Below are positions 29,474 to 39,363 of a stretch of DNA of 64,000 nt, piece by piece. Numbering within the stretch: position 1 is the stretch's first letter; each line of letters opens with the position of its first letter. The notes under the pieces were generated by a model, which saw nothing but the letters and a program-made list of their open reading frames with translations, ran no database searches and was not told where the DNA came from. Source of the DNA: Antedon bifida (Eukaryota; Echinodermata; Crinoidea; Comatulida; Antedonidae). Position numbers and translations under genes: made by a program. Location of the stretch: the NCBI GenBank assembly GCA_963402885.1, contig OY727099.1:12822001-12886000 (forward strand), written 5' to 3'.

Positions 29474-31650
29474 TTTATTTGTTTCCGTAAACGACAGTAT
29501 AGTCCTGAAATACGTACATTTGAAATCGTCCGTTATTTTACGCTGAAATTACTGTGTATTCGAGAATCATCTATGGCCACGACCTAGATGGGACGGGAGC
29601 GAAGCGAGCGTACCAACTAGGTTGTATAATTATTCCATAATTGAATGAATCTATTTTTGCTAAGAAACACGAGTAGATAGCCACATACTTCGAGATGTAT
29701 TATACATTATTCGTAGCAATGGACCATGCTTATAAAGCATTGTTGATTTTATTTTTTAGGGCGTCAATTGAATAATGTTGTAACTTTTTTAGCAGAGCCT
29801 CTGGTGGTAAAATAATCTTTTCACGCTGCTGCTTTAGCCAGCTACATCCCCAGAGGACTACTCATTCAGAAGCTATATCAAGCAGCAAGTTATAGTTTTA
29901 GAGGCTGACATTTTGAGATTTTGTAAACTAGGACGGGTCATGCTCAAATTACAAACCCCAAAGCACGTCTGGGAGAAGAGAGTCTATGAAAACATTTGTT
30001 GATAACACAGTATTATATAGATGCATGTAGACGGTAATCTGTAAAATCTTGTTCAATAAATAATGACTTTGTTCTTGCTGTCAACTTAGGCCATTATTAT
30101 AATAATTCACTGTCAAATAATCAAAACATTATTTTGGATTTCTAGACTGGTATTTACAATGAGTCCCATTTGACTGCTAATCTAGACCGATATTATAATA
30201 CTGTAATTCGCTGTCAGATAATCATTGAATTATTATCAAAACAGTCCATATAATAGTAAAGATTTTGTTTGTAGGATACAATTTGTTCACACTTAAAGCA
30301 TCTATGCTTGATGAAGTGACCGCCAGACTTGACCTTAGAAATAAAACAAACTAAAGAGACAGAAATTTAGTCTGTTTAGTGTAATAAAGTAATATTATTT
30401 AGACATAATTTTTATTTAAATTATTTAATAAGCACATCATCTTTTACAGATTCAATATTTTTTATTTTTCAATTTCAATTGCACAATTATGACATATCAT
30501 GAATTCTTATTGTATTTTACTTCAAATATAAAAGTTTATCACTTAAAAATAATATTTATTCACTTATAAAAAGAGAAAAGAAACGTTTAATTATAATCCA
30601 AATTACATTTTTTTCAGGTCAATAATTGTTTGGTTAACGTGAATAACTATTATGTGACAATAAAATGACACATTCAAAACCAAATTTGAAATAAAAAATA
30701 TTTGTTAGGGTGACAATATATCTTTAAAACTGTCAACAAGCAAGCGGCGTTTTTTAAGAAATAAATATATAATTGCATATTTTAATTTCATAATTCTGTG
30801 AAGTTTATATTTTTTAGTCTTTCCTAGTCTTCATTATATCCACTTATGCGAGGACGGTTATCCATGATTTGATAATAATAAGTCCATCAACTATATGCAC
30901 CATGGTATTACCCAATTTCCATTAATTTTTACGTTCTAAAACAATTGTTTTAATATAATAACCTACACTATATGACGTCAATTGAACGGACGTTAATTAA
31001 AAATGTATTTGTTGTCACCCCCACATCTCATGATTACTCAATACTATCGATTGCTTATTAATACAGACATTTATCTAACTCAGTGTTTTGATATTTCTTA
31101 CATTATCTGGTAAAAATCAATACATTAAGAAACTATGTATTGATAGAACTAAACAATATCGTCAATACAGCAGATCAATAATACCTTTTTGTCTAGCAGT
31201 ATAGCAGTATATTTCAAATTATAATTACACCGACGCCGAAGTAGTCGAAGTTGAACTAAAAAGTCTTCGTGAAGATGCGTGAATAGGGGATTGTTTGAAA
31301 TTGTTTATCAACCGATTTGTCAACATGGACCGACATATTCGGCTTGTAAATTTGGTAAGACATTCATTGTTGTTTATTTTCTTGAGATATGTTTACATTA
31401 TCAAGCTGTTAACTTTCTCAATAATGGACACCAGTGGGCTGGCCTAATATTTTGTTTTCCGCAAAGTATGGTATTTAGAATGTGTTTTTAATGGTAAAAG
31501 AAGTATGGAACCATTTGACTTAGGAATAGATTCCGGTTTTCAAACATTCTGGTATTGTTGAGAGTGTATACTGTAGATAACTTAAAAGTTTCAAGTTCAT
31601 GTGTATACGTTGAAATTATTGGTAATATTTTAGTTTCCAGTTTCAGTATT
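29474..31650. other. Intergenic AT-rich DNA
   Basis: No gene seen. It contains a fragment of the MITE-like family near 30555-30737 (listed separately). Confidence 0.35.
30555..30737. mobile_element. MITE-like element, copy 2 (5'-truncated)
   Basis: Only the right part of the family is present: 'ccaaattacatttttttc', 'gtgaataactattatgtga' and the terminal 'gtgacaatatatctttaaa'. The left terminal repeat is missing. Confidence 0.6.
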
Positions 31651-31654
31651 TAAA

Positions 31655-32290
31655 CCAATTATTAGCAAGCAAAACTTCCACACGTGCCCCATACTCTAGT
31701 AGCTAGATCAACTTTCGTATGCACTTTGAGGTCCAGAGAATTTGACTTCAGAAATTGGTTTAGGATGGTCAAACAATCATTTTTGGCTTGGTTACACATT
31801 TTGAAAATGTGACGAAAGGTCAAAAGGTCAGGGTCAATAGTTATAATACCAAACACCAATACGTCCTTAAATCTCTTGTCTCTTGTCACAGCAAGGTAAT
31901 TTTGGTCTCAAATTGATCAGAAGGTATACATTTATATTTAGTCTAATGGGACATTTTAGTCAAAAATTACCGGAAATGCCATTTATGACCTTTGACCCAC
32001 AACCCAGGGTATGTATGTATCTCCGTAACTACTGGTCGTAGACACTTAAATTAGGTCTTAAATTGTTCGCAATATACATTTTGTTATTTGTTGCACATTT
32101 TGAAAAATGTTACCAAGGTCAAAGGGTCAGGGTCAAGGGTTATATGAACAAACACAAATAGGTACTTGTATCTCGGCAACCACTGGTCGCAGCAAGTCGA
32201 TTTTAGTCTCAAAATGTTGAGAAGGCATGCATTCATATTCAGTCTAATGGGACATTTTAGTGAAAAATGATCAGAAATGCCATTTCTGAC
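31655..32290 (-). repeat. Interspersed repeat X, copy 1 (inverted relative to copy 2)
   Basis: About 640 bp with two diverged internal sub-blocks sharing 'agtctaatgggacatttta', 'aaatgccatttctgac' and 'gaccctttgacct'-type words. The reverse complement matches 36190-36437 plus 38649-38990. The hairpin end seen in copy 2 is missing here. Confidence 0.75.
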
Positions 32291-33004
32291 AAGTTGACAA
32301 ATTGTAGTCACAAACAAACAGATGATAGAATGAAGATCCATAACAATTGTGTAATCGTGTCTCATATAGTGTCTCAGGGTAATGATGTGTCATTGTTTTA
32401 TATCATTATACTGGAACCTGGAGAGGATTCGTTAAATGGAGCCTGTGACAGTGTCACTTTTATTCTAAAAGACAGAAACATTTTGTTACAAAAGCATAAA
32501 GAGGAAAATGCTTCATGTAAAGTACCTTTTATCAGTGAGAAACGAATTATATATCATTATTAAAATAAATTAGAGTATTTATTCAATTAAACACCCGCTT
32601 TGAATATGAGCCTCCTTCGAATAAATGCTCACCCCTCCCTTCGATTTAAACGCCCCGCCACATGCAGATACACAACAAGACCATATACATTTTGTATCAC
32701 TTTTTGATTTAATTGTGCTAGGTAGTATTTATTTGTCAAGTCAAGTCAAGTATCATTTATTATCATTTGTTTTAGGAAAAAAACATAGAAATTCTGTTTG
32801 CTCTGTTGGCGGAGCACAATATCCAACGGACACAACACGAACTCAAAAACAAAAACATTACAAAAAAGTGTCTACATCATGTTTAAGGCTCTAATAGATC
32901 CTGGAAAGAAACTATTTGTAAATCGTGCCTTATTGGCCTTAATAGAACGAAATCGCCGACCGCTGCGCATCAACTGGAACATACTAGAGGCCGGATGAAA
33001 TTGA

Positions 33005-33989
33005 TCATCTTTGATAGCCACTGCCTTTCAGAAGACGATCCGAAAATATGTTCTCCAAAGGCAGTTGTGCAGATCCAATTATACGCGATGCGGTCTTGAC
33101 TATATGGTCACGCTTTTCATTTTCGTTAGCGCTACCGAACCATACCGTTAAAGAATACGTTATTACACTCTCTATAACTGAGCTATAGAAGGACGACATT
33201 ATTTCAGAGTTTATACCAAATGATTTAAGTCTACGTAGGAAGTAGATTCTTCTTTGGGCCTTTCTAATAATGTTACGTGTGTTAATATGCCACTTCAGAT
33301 CATTTGAAATATAAATACCCAAGAATTTAAATTCTTCTACAAACTCAACTGATATACAATTAATAAATATTGGATATTTGACATTAAGTGATTTACGGAA
33401 GTCTACAACCATTTCTTTAGTCTTAGATACATTCAAGAACAGATTGTTTTCGTTACACCAGTCTACAACTCGTTTAACTTGGTTGCGATAATTAGACTCA
33501 TCACTGTCATCATTGATTAGACCTACAATGGTAGTATCATCCGCAAATTTAGCGATATGACAGTTACTGTAGTAGGTAACACAGTCATAGGTAAATAAAG
33601 TAAAAAGAAAGGGCGACAGTACACAGCCCTGTGGTACACTTGTATTTATAATACGCTTATCTGATATAATGGTGCCCACTTTAGTACGTTTGGGGTCGAT
33701 CAGTTAAAAAGTTTAACACCCAGTTACATATAGAAATATCGAAACCGATTTCAACCATCTTAGTGTGTAACTTATACGGTACAATCGTATTAAATGCTGA
33801 ACTAAAATCTATATATAAAATCCTAGCATATCTTTTATCACGTTCGAGATGCTCTAAGATCCTATGCAAAGTGATCGATACAGCATCTTCGGTAGACCGG
33901 TTTGGTCTATAGGCGAACTGATATTGGTCAAGATCTCGAGGACACTTGGCCTTCAGGTAATTAAGGACTATATGTTCAAAGCATTTCAT
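33005..33989 (-). pseudogene. Reverse transcriptase part of the Rex1-like LINE (frameshifted)
   Basis: The RT palm core is recognisable: D in YIDFSSAFN and the catalytic FADD at 33537-33548. The two halves lie in different frames, with the break near 33680-33690, where the peptide should continue from LTDRPQTY to GTIISDKRII. A thumb-like WCNENNLFLNVSKTKE follows. Inactive as it stands. Confidence 0.85.
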
Positions 33990-34000
33990 CAGAACCGACG

Positions 34001-34804
34001 TTAATGTCGATAATCATTCAGGGTTTCGATTGGGGAACGTTTCGGAATTGGAATTATTATAGAATCTTTAAAACATCGCGGAATAATTTGAGATATAAGA
34101 GAGAAATTGAAAATGTATGTAAAAATATGGGCAATCTGTTTGCAACAATGTTTAACAAGCATAGGGGATATACCGTCTGGACCAGCTGACTTATTTGACT
34201 TACATCTACTAAACTCAATACAAGTATTCTCTTCAAGAACAACTAACGGTACATCATTACCATTTTCATAATTATTGTCTTGATGGAGAGGGGGAGTGTC
34301 AAAACGACTGAAGAAATCATTCAGTCGTTGGGGTAGGTCATCATTTGAGTTAATTTTATCAGATTTTGGTTTGTAGTTGGTTATTTTATTTAAGCTTTTC
34401 CATAACTCTCTGGAATCGCCGGAAGATATATCTTCCTCTAACCTATTTTTATATTCTCTCTTGGCTTTATTTATTCCCTTTCTTAACTCGTATTTTGATT
34501 TCATAAATAGATCCTTATCATTTGATCTGAAAGCCCTATCTCTATTTCGTATCAGATCCTTAACAGACTTATTAAACCATGGGTTTTGATTTGGATATAT
34601 CTTAACTACGTCTTTATCAATACATATGTCCTGGCAGAATTTAATATCTGAAATAACGGATTCAGTACATAAGTTAATGTCCGAACTGTCTTTAAAAGCA
34701 TTCCAGTCTGTACAATCAAAGCAGCCTTGTAGTTTCATAATATTATTCGGTGTCCATTTGCTATTGTCATGCGTGATTTGACAGCCTCGCGCTTGAACTG
34801 ACAT
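34001..34804 (-). pseudogene. Linker and RT N-terminal region of the Rex1-like LINE
   Basis: A 267-codon frame containing NPWFNKSVKDLIRNRDRAFR and CKSNKSAGPDGISPMLVK, the RT fingers motif SAGPDGI, ending PIETLNDYRH. It overlaps the endonuclease frame by about 70 bp in another frame, marking a frameshift near 34790, and is broken again at its end. Confidence 0.85.
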
Positions 34805-35421
34805 CTGTATCGTGGTATCATGTAAATTAGGTTGTGGTCGGACTCGCCAAGTGGAGGTCGCTTTAGTGACCTGTAAACATCTTTAATTGTTGTATAACAA
34901 TGATCCAAGATGTTATTGTTCCGGGTCGCAACCGTAACATGTTGAAACAATTTGGGGAGCGTTTTCTTCAAATTTACGTGGTTGAAATCACCTAATATTA
35001 TGGAAGTTGCATTTGGATGTTTTAATTCGTTGTCAGTTACTATAGTAGATAGTTGGGTAGCCGCGGATTCTGCATTTGCATCAGGAGGTATGTAGACTAC
35101 TGTTATGATTAGCGACGTCAACTCCCGTGGTAAGTAGAAAGGACGACAGCGAATCGATGTGCATATGGCTGACAGATTCTTTACATCCTTACACCAATTT
35201 TGATTAACAAGTAGACATACTCCGCCCCCGCGGGATTTCCCTACAGCTTCCGAGTCACGATCCTGTCTGTACATCCCAAAATTCTGTGGTGTGACGTACT
35301 GATCGGGTACATTTTGATCAAGCCAGGTTTCCGTAAATGCGAAAATACAAGAGTTACAAAATTCGCGTTTTGTGTTTAAGCAGCAGGTAAGTTCGTCAAA
35401 TTTGTTTTTTAGAGATCTCAC
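34735..35421 (-). pseudogene. Endonuclease domain of the Rex1-like LINE
   Basis: A 228-codon frame with motifs of the exonuclease-endonuclease-phosphatase family: FTETWLD, GGVCLLVNQNW, VVYIPPDANAE, ILGDFNH and SDHNLIY. The N-terminal NVRSLKNKFDEL is typical for CR1-type elements. Upstream continuity to the frame at 35761-35495 is lost by a frameshift and stop near 35450-35490. Confidence 0.85.
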
Positions 35422-35494
35422 GTTACCTAAAAAGATACTTGGTAACGGTGATTTTCACGAATCTCGCCTAAGCCTCGCTAAAACACCGCCACGC

Positions 35495-35761
35495 CTACCT
35501 CTTTCTTCGCGGGGTTTTCAATACCGGATTTGGTAGGTCTACGTCGTCGGGCTTGAAAAGATCGTTGTAAAGTAGAGACTCGGGCAAGTTGATCGGCCGA
35601 TTTGACACATTTTCTCTAATATTTACCAATTCAATCCTGGTATAAGTGATTATTGCACCAATATCATCCACAAGAAAAGACAAAAACACAGAACACATTA
35701 ACAGAGCCAACGGAGCTGTGTCACCATTGAACGGCGCCATCATTATCATTTGATTAAACAT
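35495..35761 (-). pseudogene. N-terminal frame of the Rex1-like LINE polyprotein
   Basis: An 88-codon frame ending in the basic TPRRKR, matching the position of the short leader that precedes endonuclease in Rex1-like elements. It contains YTRIELVNIRENV. Assigned by position and orientation, since the sequence itself has no catalytic motif. Confidence 0.55.
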
Positions 35762-35770
35762 GTTACCATA

Positions 35771-36140
35771 TTACACCAAAAAAAAAATGCTCGGGGTGTT
35801 TATTAGGATGAATTCGGTAAGTTACTTCTAGCATTCTGAAAAGAATTATGTTGGGCTCGACGTTTCTATCAAAATGTTTGATCGTCCTCGGGGGTCAACA
35901 ATACTTTCTAGCATTATTATAAGCAAAAATACAATTACAAACAGTAAAGCAATTTAAAGCATAAGTTATTGCATAACATTACTGTCCAATGATAAGTTGT
36001 GTAGAGATATGTTTTTTGTTTGAAACAATATCATTAGTAATTAATAGTATTTCTGGTCATCTTTTAAGCAAATTGTCTATTAGAATGAATGTAAATATGT
36101 ATATTTCGAACAATTTGATACAAAATTTAAGTTTCTACGA
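35771..36140. other. Intergenic DNA between repeats
   Basis: Short AT-rich stretch between the Rex1-like LINE and repeat X copy 2. Nothing recognisable; the last part may already belong to a further sub-block of repeat X ('gtatatttcgaacaatttga'). Confidence 0.35.
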
Positions 36141-36437
36141 CCAGTATTTACAGAGATATAAAGATGCCCTGGTATGTGGGTCAAAGGTCAGAAAGGGCAT
36201 TTCTGATCATTTTTGACTAAAATGCCTCATTAAACTGAATATGAATGCATGCCTTCTGAACATTTTGGGACCAACACTGACCAGTGGTTGCCGAGTAGCT
36301 AATTATATTTGTTCATATAACCCTTGACCCTGAATATTTGACCTTTTGTAACATTTTTCAAAATGTATAACAAATAAAAAAATGTATATTTCGGACAATT
36401 TAAGAACAAATTCAAGTGTCTACGACAAGTAGTTACG

Positions 36438-38648
36438 GAGATACATTCATTCATTCATTCATAATAACATTTATTTCTTATCATTTCAAAGTAAACAAAA
36501 TAACAATTTAAATATAAATAATTAAGAGGCAACACCCAGAAAGTAATAACATTTGGAGGTTTCCCTCCAAAAAAACTTGTGACGGGTAGCCAGTTAAAAA
36601 GTTATAAACATATTGGAGTTTAAACAAACAGAAACAAAACAAGTCAACGACAAGTTAATAATAATATAATACTATGGAAGCACAGAAAAACCAGAATAAA
36701 TATGTTGTTTTATTATTATTAGTTATTTATGGAGTAGAATTTGTTTAAGTTTAAAAGAAAATTTATTTTTTGAAGGTGCCAATTTAATTTCGTCGGGGAG
36801 ATCATTAAATAATTTGGTGCCACTATAACGGATATTATGTTGCATTAATGTTAATTTGGTAAGGGGAGGGTGGAGGTTACAGGAGGATCTAGTTTTATGG
36901 GTATGAATACTATTATTTTTTATAAAGCTGCAAGAAAGTTTAGTTGGAAGTAGACAGTTGACATGTTCATAGACGAAGGTGCATTGTTGGAGGATATTGA
37001 TGTTTTGGACAGTTAATAATTTAAGGTCAGAGAAAAGCTCACTAGTGTGATCTAGGCGTGACGCACCAGAGATGAGGCGAATAGCTTTTTTTTGGAGAAT
37101 AAAAAGTTTGTTGAGGTTTGAAGCATAGTTGTTTGCCCAGACAATATTACAGTAAGAAATAAAAGGTAAAACAAGTGAACAATAAATCATGCGAAGGACT
37201 TCTTTGGGCAAGTAAAATGAAAGACGATATAATATTCCAATATTTTTCGAAATTTTAGTTTCGATTTCTTTAATGTGGTGTTTGAAGTTTAGTTCTTCGT
37301 CTATTTCTACTCCAAGAAATTTGGTATGCTTAACAAGAGGAATTTTGTGGGCAGCAAGGTAAACATTATGAGTGTCGTTAATCAAATCTTGGTGTCGAAA
37401 ACCAAAAAGCATAAAATGGCATTTGTTAATATTTATTGAAAGTTTGTTTGCATTGAAATAATCGTTCACGTTCTTCAATTCCCTATTAAAAGTATTGAAA
37501 ATGAAATCAAAATTAGTGTGTGAATAAAAAATGGTTGTGTCATCAGCATAAAGATAAAAAGAAAGGATGTCAGATGCATTTGGTAAATCATTGATATACA
37601 ATAAAAAAAGAAGAGGGCCTAATAGAGACCCTTGAGGAACACCACAAACAATAGGTTTGAAATCGGAAAAAACATTGTTGATATAGGTGCATTGAAGTCG
37701 ATTAGACAGATAATCTTTAAAAAGGTCAAGAGAAATGCCACGGATACCATAGTTAAAGAGTTTTGACAGTAAAATAGTGTGATCAATGGTATCGAATGCC
37801 TTCGACAGATCTATGAATAGGCCAGACGAAAACAACTTATTATGAATAGCATCCACAATGTTGTTGGTAAGATCAATTAAAGCAAAAGAAGTGGAATAGT
37901 TTTGTCTGAAACCATATTGTTTATTGTAGAGAATGTTGTGTCGGTTAATGAAATCATACGTACGGTCATAGATAAGTTTTTCAAGAATTTTTGAAAAGAA
38001 AGTAAGAACAGAAATTGGTCGATAATTGTTGGGATCAGATTTGTTACCTTTTTTGTATATAGGAGTGACCTTTGCAGTTTTCATGCTTTTAGGGAAAGAT
38101 CCTGTGGATAAAGATAAGTTGCAAATATGAGTAAGTGGAGAAAGAATAAGGTCTATTGATTTTTTAACAACATTGCCACATATATCGTCAATTCCAGCAG
38201 CCTTGTTGTTTTTGAAAGAGTTGACAATTTTAAGAACCTCATGTTCCGAAACAGGAGATAAAAAAAGGGAATTTGGAGTAGGAGGACTAAGATAGTGACG
38301 GAAACTATTGATAGAACTAGTGTCGATTTCTTTTGCTAATTCAGGCCCTATATTGGTGAAATGGTTATTTAATAAGTTGGACACCATTTTCGGGTCTTTT
38401 GTTAGATTTCCATTACTCATTATCTCAATGTTAGGAATTGTGTTGTTTGATGGTTTAAGTATAGAGTTTATAGTACGCCAAGTAGCTTTAATATTGGATT
38501 TGTTTTCATTAAAAAAGTTTTTATAATAATCCACTTTAACACTTTTTAGAAGATTATTTAACTTATTACGATACTTTTTGTATTTCAATATATTAGCGTT
38601 GGAAGGGTGCCGAATGCTCTTGAGATAAAGTTTTTGTTTGTATGACAT
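36438..38648 (-). mobile_element. 5'-truncated CR1/L2-like LINE with open RT frame
   Basis: Minus-strand element of about 2.2 kb nested in repeat X. It has an uninterrupted 641-codon frame and a 3' untranslated part of about 280 bp ending in a (GAAT)n tail at 36445-36462, typical of L2-like elements. Endonuclease is lost by 5' truncation. The lack of stops or frameshifts implies recent insertion. Confidence 0.9.
36723..38648 (-). CDS. Reverse transcriptase ORF of the CR1/L2-like LINE (5'-truncated)
   Basis: The frame has the RT order: fingers NNKAAGIDDICGNVVKKS and VTPIYKKGNKSDPNNYRPIS, palm GLFIDLSKAFDTIDH, VPQGSLLGPLLF and catalytic YADD at 37539-37550, then INKCHFMLFG, TKFLGVEIDEEL and the C-terminal NDLPDEIK. 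The first ATG lies at the truncation point and is probably fortuitous. Without the endonuclease it could not mobilise on its own. Confidence 0.88.
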   Translation of the reverse strand: MSYKQKLYLKSIRHPSNANILKYKKYRNKLNNLLKSVKVDYYKNFFNENKSNIKATWRTINSILKPSNNTIPNIEIMSNGNLTKDPKMVSNLLNNHFTNIGPELAKEIDTSSINSFRHYLSPPTPNSLFLSPVSEHEVLKIVNSFKNNKAAGIDDICGNVVKKSIDLILSPLTHICNLSLSTGSFPKSMKTAKVTPIYKKGNKSDPNNYRPISVLTFFSKILEKLIYDRTYDFINRHNILYNKQYGFRQNYSTSFALIDLTNNIVDAIHNKLFSSGLFIDLSKAFDTIDHTILLSKLFNYGIRGISLDLFKDYLSNRLQCTYINNVFSDFKPIVCGVPQGSLLGPLLFLLYINDLPNASDILSFYLYADDTTIFYSHTNFDFIFNTFNRELKNVNDYFNANKLSININKCHFMLFGFRHQDLINDTHNVYLAAHKIPLVKHTKFLGVEIDEELNFKHHIKEIETKISKNIGILYRLSFYLPKEVLRMIYCSLVLPFISYCNIVWANNYASNLNKLFILQKKAIRLISGASRLDHTSELFSDLKLLTVQNINILQQCTFVYEHVNCLLPTKLSCSFIKNNSIHTHKTRSSCNLHPPLTKLTLMQHNIRYSGTKLFNDLPDEIKLAPSKNKFSFKLKQILLHK

Positions 38649-39014
38649 GCCCTGGGTTGTGGATCAAAGGTCAGAAATGGCATTTCCGGTCATTTTTGAC
38701 TAAAATGTCACATTAGACTGAATATAAATGTATACCTTCTGATCAATTTGAGACCAAAATTACCTTTCTGTGACCAGTGGTTGTCGAGATTTAAGGACAT
38801 GTTGGTGTTTGGTATTATAACCTTTCACCCTGACCTTTTGCCACATTTTCAAAATGTGTAACCAAGCCAAAATTGATTGTTTGACCATCCTAAACCAATT
38901 TCTGAAGTCAAATTCTCTGGACCTCAAAGTACATACGAAAGTTGATCTAGCTACTAGAGTACCGTGCTTGTACAATGGAGGCTGCGATTCTTATTTTAGT
39001 TGGCCCCTATCAAA

Positions 39015-39185
39015 ACAAGGCCAACAGCGATTAAGTCGCGTGCTACAATGCATAGTGATACCGGACCGACAGACAGACCGACAGACAGACCGACAGACCG
39101 ACAGACAGACCGACAGACCGACCGACCGACCGACCGACCGACCGACATAGTGAACTATAGAGTCGCGTCCACGCGACTAAAAATC
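39015..39185 (+). repeat. Hairpin-ended ACCG-core short repeat, copy D
   Basis: Longest core of the four copies: (ACCGACAG)n passing into (ACCG)n at 39060-39147. Flanks: 'aacaaggccaacagcg', AGTCGCGTGC, then 'atagtgaactatagagtcg' and hairpin AGTCGCG-TCCA-CGCGACT followed by aaaaa. It lies directly upstream of the gene 2 candidate first exon. Confidence 0.75.
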
Positions 39186-39342
39186 GAAATAGTTGAGATG
39201 AGTGTTGAGCTTTTGGCCAGCCAATTTCATTTAGGTATATTATTATTTCAGTTACCCCGACATTTACAAGCTCAAGTATTTTTTTGTTCGAACTTTATCT
39301 TTCACTTAATATAAGTAGTTATTTAGTTCTTTTTGAGTTGTG

Positions 39343-39363
39343 ATGTGTACTCTTTTCATTCGA
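39343..39363 (+). CDS. Gene 2 exon 1 (candidate): start codon
   Basis: ATG TGT ACT CTT TTC ATT CGA followed by donor gtaact; G at -3. Joined to exon 2 it gives MCTLFIR before a hydrophobic run, a plausible signal peptide. Same coding length and phase as the gene 1 candidate. No transcript support. Confidence 0.52.

Larger units (their letters stand above)
32690..35770 (-). mobile_element. Degenerate non-LTR retrotransposon, Rex1/CR1-like
   Basis: Minus-strand element with an apurinic-type endonuclease followed by reverse transcriptase, broken by at least three frameshifts and an in-frame stop. An N-terminal frame lies at 35761-35495, endonuclease at 35421-34735 (LGDFNH, ESDHNLIY), an RT-upstream part at 34804-34001, RT at 33989-33681 (LYIDFSSAFNTI) and 33679-33005 (SVPQGCVLSP, KFADDTTIVG, LNVSKTKEMVVDFR). 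The 3' tail near 32690-32760 shows repeated 'caagt' (CTTGA on the element strand). No longer autonomous. Confidence 0.88.
36060..39185 (+). repeat. Interspersed repeat X, copy 2, split by a LINE and ending in the ACCG hairpin
   Basis: Left part about 36060-36437, right part 38649-39185. Rejoined at 'gagatacat' and 'acatgccctgg' it matches the uninterrupted copy 1 ('gatacatacataccctggg' on the reverse strand). The right end runs directly into the hairpin-ended ACCG repeat (copy D), so that family may be the 3' terminus of repeat X-like elements. Confidence 0.72.

Noticed and set aside
39015-39185. Coding of Asp-Arg-Pro-Thr repeats
   Set aside because: The frame is only the ACCG microsatellite core of a dispersed repeat found in four places.
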